From the NCBI GenBank assembly GCA_029212745.1, contig JARGOL010000003.1:62001-126000 (forward strand): a stretch of DNA of 64,000 bases. Direction: 5' to 3'. The notes under the pieces were generated by a model. It was not told the DNA's origin. It saw only the letters and a list, made by a program, of their open reading frames with translations, and did no database searches. The number at the start of each line of letters is the position of its first letter. The first letter of the stretch is position 1. Positions 36,151 through 45,478 of the stretch are shown here, in pieces. The translations under genes were made by a program, and so were the position numbers. The stretch comes from Alcanivoracaceae bacterium (GTDB lineage: Bacteria > Pseudomonadota > Gammaproteobacteria > Pseudomonadales > Alcanivoracaceae).

Positions 36151-37227
36151 TCAAAGGTCCTTGAAAACGCTCTTGCCGTTGCGAACGAACGGCGGCCGCA
36201 CAATACGTACCGGCTGGCGCTTGCCACGGATTTCCACGTCCGCCTTGCCGGTGCTGCCCGCCGGCACGCGGGCCAGGGCAATGGCAACACCCAGCGTCGG
36301 CGAGAACGAGCCACTGGTGGTCTCGCCCTCGCCGTTGGCGGTTATCACTTTCTGGTGCGCGCGCAGCACACCCTTGCCTTCCATCACCAGCCCGACAAGC
36401 TGGTCATGGCCATGTTCTTTCTGGCGCGTGAGCGCCTCTTCGCCAATGAAGCCGCGATCGTTGAACACCAGCGTCCAGCCCATGCCGGCTTCCAGCGGTG
36501 TCACGCCTTCATCCATGTCATTGCCGTACAGGTTCATGCCCGCTTCCAGGCGCAGCGTGTCTCGCGCACCCAGGCCGCAGGCATGCACGCCCGCGTCCAG
36601 CAGCTGCTGCCAGAGATCCGGGAGCATTTCGCCCGGCAGGATCATCTCGACACCGTCCTCACCGGTATACCCGGTGCGGGCAATCAGCCACTGGCCGGCC
36701 TCGAAGAAATTGAAGAGGCCCAGCTCACCAATCTGCTGGCCGCGCTTGCCGCCCAGCACCTCGGCCACCCGTTGCCGGGCGTCCGGGCCCTGTACTGCGA
36801 GGATGCCGAGCTCGGCACGCTCGTGGATATCCACGGCGAAGCCGGCGGAGCGGCCTTCCATCCAGTCCAGGTCCTTGTCACGGGTGGCGCAGTTTACCAC
36901 CAGGCGGAAGTCTTTTTCGCGCCGGTAGACGATCAGGTCGTCCACCACGCCGCCTTTGTCATTGAGCATGCCGGAATACAGCGCCTTGCCCGGCGCGATA
37001 CGGGCCACGTCATTGGCCAGCAGCTTCTGCAGATAGGCTTCGGCATCGGCGCCGGCCACATCCACCACGGTCATGTGGGAGACATCGAACATGCCCGCGC
37101 CCTTGCGCACCGCATGGTGCTCCTCGAGCTGGGAACCGTAATGAATCGGCATGTCCCAGCCGCCGAAATCCACCATCTTGCCGCCCGCGGCGAGGTGGGC
37201 GTCATACAAAGGGGTCCGCTGTCCCAT
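36151..37227 (-). CDS. gcvT: Aminomethyltransferase (glycine cleavage T protein)
   Basis: 358 residues, starting MGQRTPLYDAHLAAGGKMVDFGGWDMP, standard for GcvT (split: MGQRTPLYDAH, then KMVDFGGWDMP). Transfers the methylene group to tetrahydrofolate and releases ammonia. Conserved segments include ALYSGMLNDKGGVVDDL, GYTGEDGVEMILP and GLGARDTLRLEAGM. First gene of the gcvT-gcvH-gcvPA-gcvPB operon; the leader of about 95 bases is too short for a tandem glycine riboswitch. Confidence 0.97.
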   Translation of the reverse strand: MGQRTPLYDAHLAAGGKMVDFGGWDMPIHYGSQLEEHHAVRKGAGMFDVSHMTVVDVAGADAEAYLQKLLANDVARIAPGKALYSGMLNDKGGVVDDLIVYRREKDFRLVVNCATRDKDLDWMEGRSAGFAVDIHERAELGILAVQGPDARQRVAEVLGGKRGQQIGELGLFNFFEAGQWLIARTGYTGEDGVEMILPGEMLPDLWQQLLDAGVHACGLGARDTLRLEAGMNLYGNDMDEGVTPLEAGMGWTLVFNDRGFIGEEALTRQKEHGHDQLVGLVMEGKGVLRAHQKVITANGEGETTSGSFSPTLGVAIALARVPAGSTGKADVEIRGKRQPVRIVRPPFVRNGKSVFKDL

Positions 37228-37322
37228 AATGGTACGCTCGTGCCAGAAAAGAGGAATTCTACCGGGAATTTCCCAAGGCGCATAGGATGACCGGCAAATG
37301 CGTGACTGTGAAGTGCAGGTAT

Positions 37323-37360
37323 AAAAAAAGCCGCGCCCGGGAGCCCGGGACGCGGCTTTT
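37323..37360 (-). terminator. Rho-independent terminator after the first aupB-like gene
   Basis: Stem GCCGCG/CGCGGC with an inner CCCGGG/CCCGGG pairing, followed on the minus strand by seven T (A-run 37323-37329). Ends the aupAB-like unit before the gcvT promoter region. Confidence 0.9.
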
Positions 37361-37374
37361 CAAGATCAGCCCGG

Positions 37375-40300
37375 TCAGTCCTTGACCGGCTTGCTGATGT
37401 AGTCCAGGCGCACGCCGCCCTGGGGAATGCTCAGGCTCATGCTCGCCGCACCGATACCGATCAAGGCGATGTTGACGTCGATGTTGTCCGGCGCGGCCAC
37501 ATTGACCTGCTCGATGCGCATGCGACCGTCCGGCAGCAAGGTCACCGGCCCCGACAGGGACAGGCTGAGCGGGTAGCTGTACAGGTCATGGGTGAGCGTC
37601 AGGCCGAGCGCCTCCGGCTCCAGGTCGGGCGCGTCCAGGTAGACATCCAGATCAATCTCGAGCACCGGGCCGTCGACGGTGTTGCGGATCCAGCCGGTCA
37701 CCGGCTCGGTGCGATTTCCCAGGCCGTCATCCTGGTAACGGATCCGCATGATCTGCGGGCCGGTGGGGATCAGCTTGATCTCCTTGGCCACCAGCAGGAA
37801 CAGCACCGCATAGGTGTCCAGCGAGGTGGTCATCAGCACTGTCGGATACACCTTGACCTCGACCGCACCCTCGCTCTCGTTCCAGCCCACCACATCGGCA
37901 TTCAGGGCACCGGTGAGATGGATGAACTTCTTGTCGTTGCACACCTGCTTGTCCGGATTGGCACCGAGGAACACGTCGCCGGGGTCACGCCCGACGAAAC
38001 CGCAGCCCAGGTTGGCATCCAGCAGCAGGCCGCCCGGCGCTTCAAACGCCAGCCGTGTGCCGTTGGGTGGCGTCAGGTAGTCGCCCACGTTGTCCGGGTC
38101 CGGCTGGGCATCCGGCTCGGCGTCTTCATGCAGGTAGTTGCTGTTGGTATCCAGCGTCGGCAGGTTGTCCAGGGTCTGGAACACATGCTCGACCGGTGCC
38201 GCGCCACGGAAGAACAGGCGCATGTCCGGCCCGCCGCGGTCAGCATCGCGGCCATCCAGCACCGCTGTCTGCAACGGGTAATCGAAGCTGGAGCAGACAC
38301 TGCTGACGCCACAGTCCGCCGGCGTGATATCGGTCTTGGACATCACCCGGTAACCATACAGCACGCCGTCCTGCCAGGGCTCATCGGGGGTGAACACAAT
38401 GCTGCGATCCGCCACGTCCAGACGGCCCGGCACCGGCGCGATGCAGCCGCCGCTGTCGTTCACCTGCTCGACGCGGAAGGTCCCCTCGCCACAGTTCTGC
38501 CCGAGCACAAAACTGTCGGCACGCATGGACTGCGAAAACTGCATGCGGATGCTGCGATCCGCCGGCATGGGCATCACCGGCAGGTTGTCGTCACCGCTTT
38601 CACCGTAACGGCAGCGGCCGTGATCATCATTGGCCAGGTCCCAGGTGCCTGAGTCAAAGGCACAGGGGTAACCCGGGTAGGTGACCATGGCGATAGGTGC
38701 GCGGTCACCGCTGCCCACATACACCGGCATGTCAAAGCTGAGGTCGTAGTCCTGGTCGAGCATGTTGCCGGCCAGGTCCGTCACCGCACTGGTCAACGAC
38801 ACGGTATAGCTGGTGGTGGAACCTTCGCTGGAGAATTGCAGGCCGGCATCCGGTGTGATCACCAGTGATGAACCGTCAAGGCGCCAGGAGAAAGGCTCCG
38901 CGGCGCCATTCTTCTCCAGCGTCACGGCACCTGGCTGGGCCAGGGATTCGCGCGCCACGGGCTCGTTGAAATTGACGATGATAGGCTGGCCGGGACGCAG
39001 GCGATCCGCTTCGGTATCCGGCATCCAGCTCTGCACCGAGGGCAAGGTGGCATCCACCACTGGCGCCGGCGCGTTGGGCTGGTCCTTGTAGGATTCCAGG
39101 TGGAAACTGAGCACACCCCAGGCCTGCTCCAGGCCCAGCACTTCCGGCTCCACCACGCCAATGGCCTCAATCACCAGGCGTCCGTTCTGGACGATGGCCG
39201 TACCCACCACTTCCACATGCAGGATGTCCTGGCTGAGCGCGCCGTTGGCCTCGGCGGTGTCGGCATTCATGGCCACATCCAGGTAAAGCAGCACATGACG
39301 CGGCGCATCTTCTTTCTGGCTGTAGGCATTGGGCAACAGGAAGCCGTTGGCGTCACTGATGAAGCGCACGGAAATATCACCGGTTTCCAGCGGCGTATCC
39401 GGGGTGCCGTCGTCATCCGTGTCCACCAGGATGGGCACGTTACCGGCCACCCGCACGGATACGGAACTGCCGGACAGCAGGCTGCCGCGGTCCACGCGCA
39501 GCGGGCTGACTTCCGGGTAATTCGGCACGAAGGCGAGCTCGGCATGCACGTCACCGCTGGTCTGCGAGACACTGTCATCACCCAGCAGCAGGGCATTCAC
39601 CGGCACACAGTTGATCGGCGAACCGGTGAGCGGCGACAGAATCACGCCCGGCGCATCGGCATCACACTGGTCCAGCGGATCGTCGGCGGAGGCCGCGCCT
39701 TCCTGTACCAGGATTTCACGCGGGCGCGAATTGCCCGCCGTCCATGTCTCGCTCACGGCCGCCAGTGCGTCACCGTTGCGGTTGTAGACACTGTCCGCAT
39801 CAATGCGCAGTTCGTAATCGGTGCCGGCCTGCAGGTCATCCACCGGATCGATGCTGAGCCGGTTGGCCTTGACCATCACCGTGGCTGGCACCAGCACATT
39901 GGCCTCGTCATAAAGACCAATGCCAGCGCCGTAGCTGACACTGTCACGATCCAGTGGCTGGGTGAACTGCAACCGCAGGGTGGAAAAGTCCATGAACGGC
40001 TGGGTGTCGCCATCCGGGATCATGCGCTGGATGTCGAAGACGTCGGAAGAATCTGTCAGCGCGCGCGGGCCATCCAGGTCACCGCGTGTGCTGAATTCCA
40101 GCGGCGCGGTCACCAGGGACACACCCCCTTTCGGTGTCTGCACACCATCCAGCTCAAGGTAATAGGCAGCCGCCGGGTCCAGCGGCGCCTGCGGGGTCAG
40201 CACAAAGGTGTTGATCACCCAGGTATCACTATCACGGTCCGCCACCAGTGCCTGCGCCGAGAACGCCACGTCGGCGTCATCATCGCGGCGGAAAACGGCC

Positions 40301-40554
40301 TGGCTTTCCAGGTCCGCCACCAGCGCATCCAGCAATGCCTGACGTGACACTTCATCCACGCCAGCCACATCGTAGACTGCCAGCGGGTCGGACAGCTGCA
40401 CCACCACCGGCGCATACGGCGACACCTGGCGCTGGCCGTCATAGGGGTAGGTATAGACAACGTCATTGTCGCTGTTGTCCGGGTAGAAGAAGCTGGCGGC
40501 ATCGGGATCACACCCGGCCAGTGCCAGCAACGAAATCAGTATCCAGTGACGCAT
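37375..40554 (-). CDS. aupB: Large Ig-like (Big_5-type) lipoprotein, AupB-like (copy 1)
   Basis: 1059 residues. N-terminus MRHWILISLLALAGCDPD: lipobox LAGC with Asp at +2, the classical inner-membrane retention signal. The mature protein is a chain of Ig-like modules of the bacterial Big_5 type: an N-terminal one after TYPYDGQRQVSPYAPVVVQ, and a clear one near 510-615 (PIIVNFNEPVARESL ... VTDLAGNMLDQ). Another follows PADRSIRMQFSQSM. A Cys-rich segment follows (CGVSSVC). It starts 10 bases after the aupA-like stop. AupB of Marinobacter is reported as an inner-membrane partner of AupA in alkane uptake. Orthology here is inferred from the pairing and size. Confidence 0.65.
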   Translation of the reverse strand: MRHWILISLLALAGCDPDAASFFYPDNSDNDVVYTYPYDGQRQVSPYAPVVVQLSDPLAVYDVAGVDEVSRQALLDALVADLESQAVFRRDDDADVAFSAQALVADRDSDTWVINTFVLTPQAPLDPAAAYYLELDGVQTPKGGVSLVTAPLEFSTRGDLDGPRALTDSSDVFDIQRMIPDGDTQPFMDFSTLRLQFTQPLDRDSVSYGAGIGLYDEANVLVPATVMVKANRLSIDPVDDLQAGTDYELRIDADSVYNRNGDALAAVSETWTAGNSRPREILVQEGAASADDPLDQCDADAPGVILSPLTGSPINCVPVNALLLGDDSVSQTSGDVHAELAFVPNYPEVSPLRVDRGSLLSGSSVSVRVAGNVPILVDTDDDGTPDTPLETGDISVRFISDANGFLLPNAYSQKEDAPRHVLLYLDVAMNADTAEANGALSQDILHVEVVGTAIVQNGRLVIEAIGVVEPEVLGLEQAWGVLSFHLESYKDQPNAPAPVVDATLPSVQSWMPDTEADRLRPGQPIIVNFNEPVARESLAQPGAVTLEKNGAAEPFSWRLDGSSLVITPDAGLQFSSEGSTTSYTVSLTSAVTDLAGNMLDQDYDLSFDMPVYVGSGDRAPIAMVTYPGYPCAFDSGTWDLANDDHGRCRYGESGDDNLPVMPMPADRSIRMQFSQSMRADSFVLGQNCGEGTFRVEQVNDSGGCIAPVPGRLDVADRSIVFTPDEPWQDGVLYGYRVMSKTDITPADCGVSSVCSSFDYPLQTAVLDGRDADRGGPDMRLFFRGAAPVEHVFQTLDNLPTLDTNSNYLHEDAEPDAQPDPDNVGDYLTPPNGTRLAFEAPGGLLLDANLGCGFVGRDPGDVFLGANPDKQVCNDKKFIHLTGALNADVVGWNESEGAVEVKVYPTVLMTTSLDTYAVLFLLVAKEIKLIPTGPQIMRIRYQDDGLGNRTEPVTGWIRNTVDGPVLEIDLDVYLDAPDLEPEALGLTLTHDLYSYPLSLSLSGPVTLLPDGRMRIEQVNVAAPDNIDVNIALIGIGAASMSLSIPQGGVRLDYISKPVKD

Positions 40555-40564
40555 GACACCCTCC

Positions 40565-41908
40565 TCAGAACTTGAGCGTCAGCGAACCGGAGAAGACATG
40601 CACTTCACCCTCGGCTGACACGGTGGCATAGGGGTTGGACGGGTTGCTGGTATCGGTGGTGGTGAGCTGGAAATCGCGCTCATCCAGCTGCTGGTACTGG
40701 TAACCGAATTCCAGCCGCACCGGATACGCAAGGATGTACGGGTCCTGGAGTTCCAGAGCCGCACCCAGGCCGATAATGGTCTTGTCGGTGTCGAGATAGT
40801 TCACGTCCAGGGACTGGATGCTGTCCAGGGGGGACTTCTGCAGGGCCACACCGCCAGTGAGGAACATGCCCTCATGGAATTCCCACTCGGCGCCGATGCG
40901 CGGAATGATGATGTCATCGAAGCGCAGGTTGGCCTGGTCCTTGATGGTGTCGCGGGTCAGCTCGTCCTCGAGATCAGACCAGTTCTGCTTTTCCAGGGCC
41001 ACACCCACACGCCAGCGGTCACGCTTGTACTGGGCGCCGAAGGTGAAAATGTCCGGCTGGTAGGAATCCAGCGTGGTCAGGGCAATGGTCAGGCCCGGCG
41101 AGGGAATGGTGCCGGGGATCACGGTGTTGGCTGACACCGTCGTCTTGGTGTTGGAATAACCGCGGAAGGAAAACGCCAGCTCGACACCGTCCAGCAGGCA
41201 GTCTTCGCTGTCACAGAACAGGGTGGCCAGGTCCGCTGCCGCACCCAGCACCGGGCGGATGGATGGCTTGGCGCTGACGTTCAGGCTCTCGTACTGGGTG
41301 TTGCCCGCCAGGTCCGTCTGCGCCACCAGCTCCGCCTCGGAGTGCAGGGTGATACGCGCGGAACCGCCCAGCATCAGGCCATCGATGGGCGACAGGGCAC
41401 CACCGAGATTGAGGAACAGCGGCTCGCGACCATAGGTCAGGTACTGACCTTCCAGGCTGGTGCGGGATTCGAACGCCAGCATCTCGGAGCCGTACTTTTC
41501 CACGCCGGCAACAAAGCCCAGGTACAGCGGCCGCTCGAACTTGGTCAGCGAGGTGAGGTTGGTCTTCATGCCGATGATGGTGTGCTGGGTGGGCTCGTCC
41601 AGCAGCGTTTCACCCTGGCGCACCTGGAAACCGTTGCTGGTACCGGCAGCGGCACGCAGGTCATGGTCACCATGCAACAGTGCGCCGGTCAGTTCGCCAC
41701 GGTCATCGGATGCCAGGTAGGCCGGGTTGTAGTAGGTCGCGCTGACCTGCCCGTTGAACAGTGACAGGGCCTGGGCAGATGCCACATCCGACGGCAGTAC
41801 GCCGTAGGTGGTGGCCAGGTTACCCATGGCGCCATGGGCGGCAAGGGGCAGACACGCAAGAGACACCATCAGGCCGACAACGCGGCTGGCGCGAGACAGG
41901 GTTTTCAT
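40565..41908 (-). CDS. aupA: FadL/OmpP1-family outer-membrane protein, AupA-like (copy 1)
   Basis: 447 residues. Signal peptide MKTLSRASRVVGLMVSLA...AHG, then a hatch-like N-terminus containing YYNPAYLAS, the NPA motif of FadL-type transporters, followed by amphipathic strands and a C-terminal Phe (VFSGSLTLKF). FadL proteins move hydrophobic substrates across the outer membrane by lateral diffusion. Paired with a large lipoprotein, this matches AupA, needed for micellar alkane uptake in Marinobacter. Clearly paralogous to the gene at 45479-46819. The leader contains a possible attenuator. Confidence 0.7.
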   Translation of the reverse strand: MKTLSRASRVVGLMVSLACLPLAAHGAMGNLATTYGVLPSDVASAQALSLFNGQVSATYYNPAYLASDDRGELTGALLHGDHDLRAAAGTSNGFQVRQGETLLDEPTQHTIIGMKTNLTSLTKFERPLYLGFVAGVEKYGSEMLAFESRTSLEGQYLTYGREPLFLNLGGALSPIDGLMLGGSARITLHSEAELVAQTDLAGNTQYESLNVSAKPSIRPVLGAAADLATLFCDSEDCLLDGVELAFSFRGYSNTKTTVSANTVIPGTIPSPGLTIALTTLDSYQPDIFTFGAQYKRDRWRVGVALEKQNWSDLEDELTRDTIKDQANLRFDDIIIPRIGAEWEFHEGMFLTGGVALQKSPLDSIQSLDVNYLDTDKTIIGLGAALELQDPYILAYPVRLEFGYQYQQLDERDFQLTTTDTSNPSNPYATVSAEGEVHVFSGSLTLKF

Positions 41909-41928
41909 GTTTTACCTCTGAGAAAGCC

Positions 41929-41954
41929 AAAAAAGCCACATGGGTGGCAAAAAA
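41929..41954 (-). promoter_or_regulatory. Terminator-like hairpin in the aupA copy-1 leader (possible attenuator)
   Basis: On the minus strand GCCAC-CCAT-GTGGC is followed immediately by six T, then by the RBS (AGAGGT) and ATG about 20 bases on. Six T also precede the stem. It lies within the transcribed leader, downstream of any promoter, so read-through could be controlled. The 5-bp stem is short, so efficiency is uncertain. Confidence 0.5.
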
Positions 41955-42060
41955 GGAACCTTGTGTACGCTTGTTATGTTTTGGTACGCACGTGGCAACT
42001 CTAGAGGCAGGAAGAAGCGTGGGGAAACCGAAAAAGGACTGAATCGTACTAATAATATGT

Positions 42061-42095
42061 TACGTAAATCGCGGTGTTGTGATGCGGTTTACGTA
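42061..42095. promoter_or_regulatory. Inverted repeat upstream of aupA copy 1 (candidate operator)
   Basis: TACGTAAATCGC (42061-42072) and GCGGTTTACGTA (42084-42095) form a 12-bp inverted repeat with one mismatched pair and an 11-base spacer. The surrounding sequence is AT-rich. Size and spacing suit a dimeric regulator. No counterpart is seen ahead of the second copy. Confidence 0.5.
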
Positions 42096-42127
42096 GTTTC
42101 TGGCGCAGTGTCATGCCAAAAGTATCC

Positions 42128-42183
42128 TGGCGCCCCGTGCGAAAGTACCAGCCGAAGTGGCACTTTCACCGGGGCTTCCAGGC
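42128..42183. terminator. Long imperfect hairpin after aupB copy 2
   Basis: CCTGGCGCCCCGTGCGAAAG (from 42132) pairs with the complementary segment ending near 42183, with a loop around CCGAAGT. There is no T-run, so it may act as an mRNA 3' stabiliser or a Rho-assisted end between the two aupAB-like units. Confidence 0.5.
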
Positions 42184-42192
42184 CGGCCGCCG

Positions 42193-45100
42193 TTACTCCT
42201 TCGCCGGCGCCGTGATGTAGTTCAGGAACACACCATTCATGGGAATGGCCACGTTGATGGATTCGGTGATGCCGGTGGGCACGGGGATCAGACCACCAAT
42301 AGTGATGGTGCCATCCACTTCCAGGTCGAGCAGGATCGGGTCGGCATTCTGCTGGGCAATTTCCAGGCGCCCGTCTGCCAGGGTATTCACCGGTCCTTCC
42401 AGGGTCACCGAACGCGCCAGGCTGTGCACATTGTGCTGCAGGGGCACGCCGGCAAGTTCCGGGCTCAGGCTCGGCGCATCCAGGTACAGGTCAAAGGTGA
42501 TGCGAAACACCGGGCAGCCGGTAGACCCCGTCACCGTATCACCAACCACTTCCCGGTCCGGGCAGCGATCAATGATCTGGCCCGGAATGAGCTGGTTGCG
42601 GTCCAGCGGATCCGAGGTGTCTTCCGGATCGTTACAGACAGCATCATCCGGGTCATCACAGGAATAGCGCGCACGCAGTACCTGCGGCCCCGTCGGCGTA
42701 TAGATGGTGCCGAGGACATTGGTGCGCGCGTACACGTCCAGGCTCGACGCGGTCAGCAGGGTCGGATAGATGTCCACGCGTACGGCGGGCTCGCCACCGA
42801 CGGGCGAATCCGGTCCCTCGTAGGTGAACGGTCCACGCAGCTCGGCATTGAGGGCGCCGGTGAGATGGATGAACTTGCGCTCATTGCACTCCAGCGGCGT
42901 AGCGCCATCGAATGAACAACCGACGTTGGCATCCACAATCACCGTGTTGTCCTCGGCGACACTGTCGATTACCAGCTGGGTGGCGTTGGTGGGGGTCAGG
43001 AAGCCGCCCATGCCATCACTCGGCGGCAGCGCTTCGCAGCTGTCCGGATCGGCGGTGCAGCCCGGATACTGCTCGGCAAGGGTAGCGCCATTGTTGTCGT
43101 AATCAGCATCGGTACGGCCGTCGAGGATATTGTTGCTGTTCACATCCGTGGCCGGCAGGTTCAGGGCGGGCTGGTAGACCGTATCCACCTTCTCGCCACC
43201 GACGAAGTAAATCTGCATGTCCGGGCCGCCCTCGGTGGGGGCAGGCACGTCGCCCGGGTCCTGGGCCAGCACTCGCGTCTGCAGCGGGTTGCCGTTGACG
43301 TCGCAGATCGACTGCGTGCCGTCACACAGCGGCGCACTGTTGCCGTCTGCACCCAGCGAGCCAAGCACGTAGCGATACATCACCGAGCCGTCATCCACCC
43401 ACGGCTGGTCGGGCATGAAGCGCAGGCTGCGCGGCCCCATGACCATGCGGCCCGGCACCGGCTCCCACACGCCTTCGTTGTCACGCTCGACCCGGAAGCT
43501 GCCGTCCACGACGACGGAGGCCGGATCGATGTTGGCGGAAAACCCGACACGGATGGGACGGTCCGCCGGCATCACCGGTACCGGCAGGTGATCATCGGTG
43601 GCGAGACCACCCGCGCACTGGCCATGATCCATGTTGGCCAGGTCCATGTTCTCGCTGTAGCACGGGAAGCCCGGGTACACGGACGTGGCGATGGGCGCAC
43701 GCAGGTTTTCGTTGATGAAGTTAGGCAGTTGCAGGGCGACCTCATAGTCCATACCCAGCTCGCCGCCGTCCTGCAGTGCATTGCCGGCAATGTCGGTGAT
43801 CATGTTGGACAGCTGGATGCGGTATTCACTGTTGAAGGCGATGCCGCCATCCAGATTGATGACCAACGCAGAGCCGTCCAGGTACCACTGGTAGTCTTCC
43901 GCCGGCACGGCCATGTCATCCTTGAGCACGGTGAAGGCACCGGGCAGCAGCAGGCTGTTCGGGTCCAGCGGCTCATCAAAAGTAAGGATGACCGGATCGT
44001 CCGGGGACTGCTTGGCGGTATTGCCCACCTCCGGGTTACCGGGGATCCAGCTTTGCAGGATCGGGCCGGTGACGTCAGCGGTCTGCTGCGGCGCCGTGTT
44101 CTGGTCCTTGTACGCTTCCAGGTGGAAGCTGAGCAGGCCGAAGGCGTCTTCCACACCCAGCAGGTCCGGCTCAACCACACCCACAGCATCAATGGTCAGC
44201 ACACCGTCTTCCACCAGGGCAAGGCCGGCCACTTCCACGTGCAACAGGTCCTGGCTGAGGCCGCCATTGGCGCGGCCATCTTCGGCCGTCATGGCCACGT
44301 CCATGGTCAGGCGCACCAGCTTGGGCGCGTCCTTGCGGGTGGCGTTGGTGTTCGGCAACAGGTAACCGGCGGCATCGGAAATGAACGTCACACTCAGGGT
44401 GCCACTTTCCACACCGGCAGGTACGGCACCGGCCACCACCAGCTCCACGTTGGAACCGGCCAGCAGGTTGCCGCGCGGGATGCGCAGCGGCGTCACTTCA
44501 GGAAAGCGCGGCACAAACGCCAGTTCCGCATAGGCGTTGCCGCCCTGCTGGCTCTGGGTGTCGTTGCCCAGCAGCGTGGCGTTCACCGGCACGGCGTTGA
44601 TGGCTTCGCCGGTCAGGCGGGAAACGATGGTGAAGTCGTCGGAGTCCGTGACCTCCTGCACCTGCACGGCACGCGGCCGCGAGTTCTTCGGCACAACATC
44701 AAAGCTGACGTCCATACCCAGGTCATTACCAAACTCGCTCGCCAGTGACTGGCCCAGCGTCAGCGTATAGGTTTCACCGGGCGTCAGGTCGGCAATGGGG
44801 TCCACCGTCAGGTAACGGTCCTTGGCGATAACCACCGCCTCTACCAGACCGCCTTCGGCGTCCACCAGGTTGATGCTGTCTTCCATGTCCAGGCCATAGG
44901 ACAGGGAGGCCCGGTCCACCGGCTGGGTGAACTGCACGCGCAGGGCGGAAAAATCCATCACCGGCAGGAACTCGCCGTCCGGCATCATGCGGGCCACTTC
45001 AAACGTGGACGACAGGGAGCGACTCTCTGCCGGCCCGCGCAGGGCCGCACGGGTGGTGAAGTTGATGGCGCCATCAGCCAGCGTCACCGGGCCCCGGGTC

Positions 45101-45465
45101 GATGTTACTGCATCGAACCGCACCTGGTAGTCAGCACCGGGCGCGAGCGGCTCATCGGGCGTCAGCACAACACTGCGCTTGTCATCCACGAATTTCACTG
45201 ACACCGGGATCGCCACGCCGGGCTCGGCGTCCGCTTCCAGCTGCAGCTGGCTTTGCAGGGCCGCTTCATCTTCTGCCGTCAGCGAATCCGAGAAGCGCAG
45301 CACGATGGGGGCGCGCACGGACACTTCTGCCTGTCCATCATAGGGATAGCTGTAGATCATTTCACCGGGGCGAAGGTCGGCAAAGATCACCGGGTCCTTG
45401 TCGCCGCCGCAGGCAGCCAGCGCGAACAACGCGGCGACTGCGAGTGTTTTCTTAAGCGCTTTCAT
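42193..45465 (-). CDS. aupB: Large Ig-like (Big_5-type) lipoprotein, AupB-like (copy 2)
   Basis: 1090 residues, paralogue of the 37375-40554 product with the same order of Ig-like modules (YSYPYDGQAEVSVRAPIVLRF; PVILTFDEPLDPNSLLLPG; PADRPIRVGFSANIDPASV; ITDIAGNALQDGGEL). Lipobox LAAC, but here +2 is Gly (CGGDKD) rather than Asp. A calcium-binding-like DVNSNNILDGRTDADYDNNG, also seen in copy 1 as LDTNSNYLHEDAEPDAQPD, sits near residue 770. It starts 13 bases after its aupA-like partner. Likely periplasmic, bridging to the outer-membrane transporter. Confidence 0.65.
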   Translation of the reverse strand: MKALKKTLAVAALFALAACGGDKDPVIFADLRPGEMIYSYPYDGQAEVSVRAPIVLRFSDSLTAEDEAALQSQLQLEADAEPGVAIPVSVKFVDDKRSVVLTPDEPLAPGADYQVRFDAVTSTRGPVTLADGAINFTTRAALRGPAESRSLSSTFEVARMMPDGEFLPVMDFSALRVQFTQPVDRASLSYGLDMEDSINLVDAEGGLVEAVVIAKDRYLTVDPIADLTPGETYTLTLGQSLASEFGNDLGMDVSFDVVPKNSRPRAVQVQEVTDSDDFTIVSRLTGEAINAVPVNATLLGNDTQSQQGGNAYAELAFVPRFPEVTPLRIPRGNLLAGSNVELVVAGAVPAGVESGTLSVTFISDAAGYLLPNTNATRKDAPKLVRLTMDVAMTAEDGRANGGLSQDLLHVEVAGLALVEDGVLTIDAVGVVEPDLLGVEDAFGLLSFHLEAYKDQNTAPQQTADVTGPILQSWIPGNPEVGNTAKQSPDDPVILTFDEPLDPNSLLLPGAFTVLKDDMAVPAEDYQWYLDGSALVINLDGGIAFNSEYRIQLSNMITDIAGNALQDGGELGMDYEVALQLPNFINENLRAPIATSVYPGFPCYSENMDLANMDHGQCAGGLATDDHLPVPVMPADRPIRVGFSANIDPASVVVDGSFRVERDNEGVWEPVPGRMVMGPRSLRFMPDQPWVDDGSVMYRYVLGSLGADGNSAPLCDGTQSICDVNGNPLQTRVLAQDPGDVPAPTEGGPDMQIYFVGGEKVDTVYQPALNLPATDVNSNNILDGRTDADYDNNGATLAEQYPGCTADPDSCEALPPSDGMGGFLTPTNATQLVIDSVAEDNTVIVDANVGCSFDGATPLECNERKFIHLTGALNAELRGPFTYEGPDSPVGGEPAVRVDIYPTLLTASSLDVYARTNVLGTIYTPTGPQVLRARYSCDDPDDAVCNDPEDTSDPLDRNQLIPGQIIDRCPDREVVGDTVTGSTGCPVFRITFDLYLDAPSLSPELAGVPLQHNVHSLARSVTLEGPVNTLADGRLEIAQQNADPILLDLEVDGTITIGGLIPVPTGITESINVAIPMNGVFLNYITAPAKE

Positions 45466-45478
45466 GGGACACCTCCGC

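Noticed and set aside
37228-37322. Glycine riboswitch upstream of gcvT
   Set aside because: Fewer than 100 bases separate the gcvT start from the terminator of the upstream unit, and no glycine aptamer core is visible.
42090-42135. Sigma-54 promoter ahead of aupA copy 1 (TGGCATGACACTGC on the minus strand)
   Set aside because: The GG-GC spacing is nine rather than ten bases, and the -12 element is poor.
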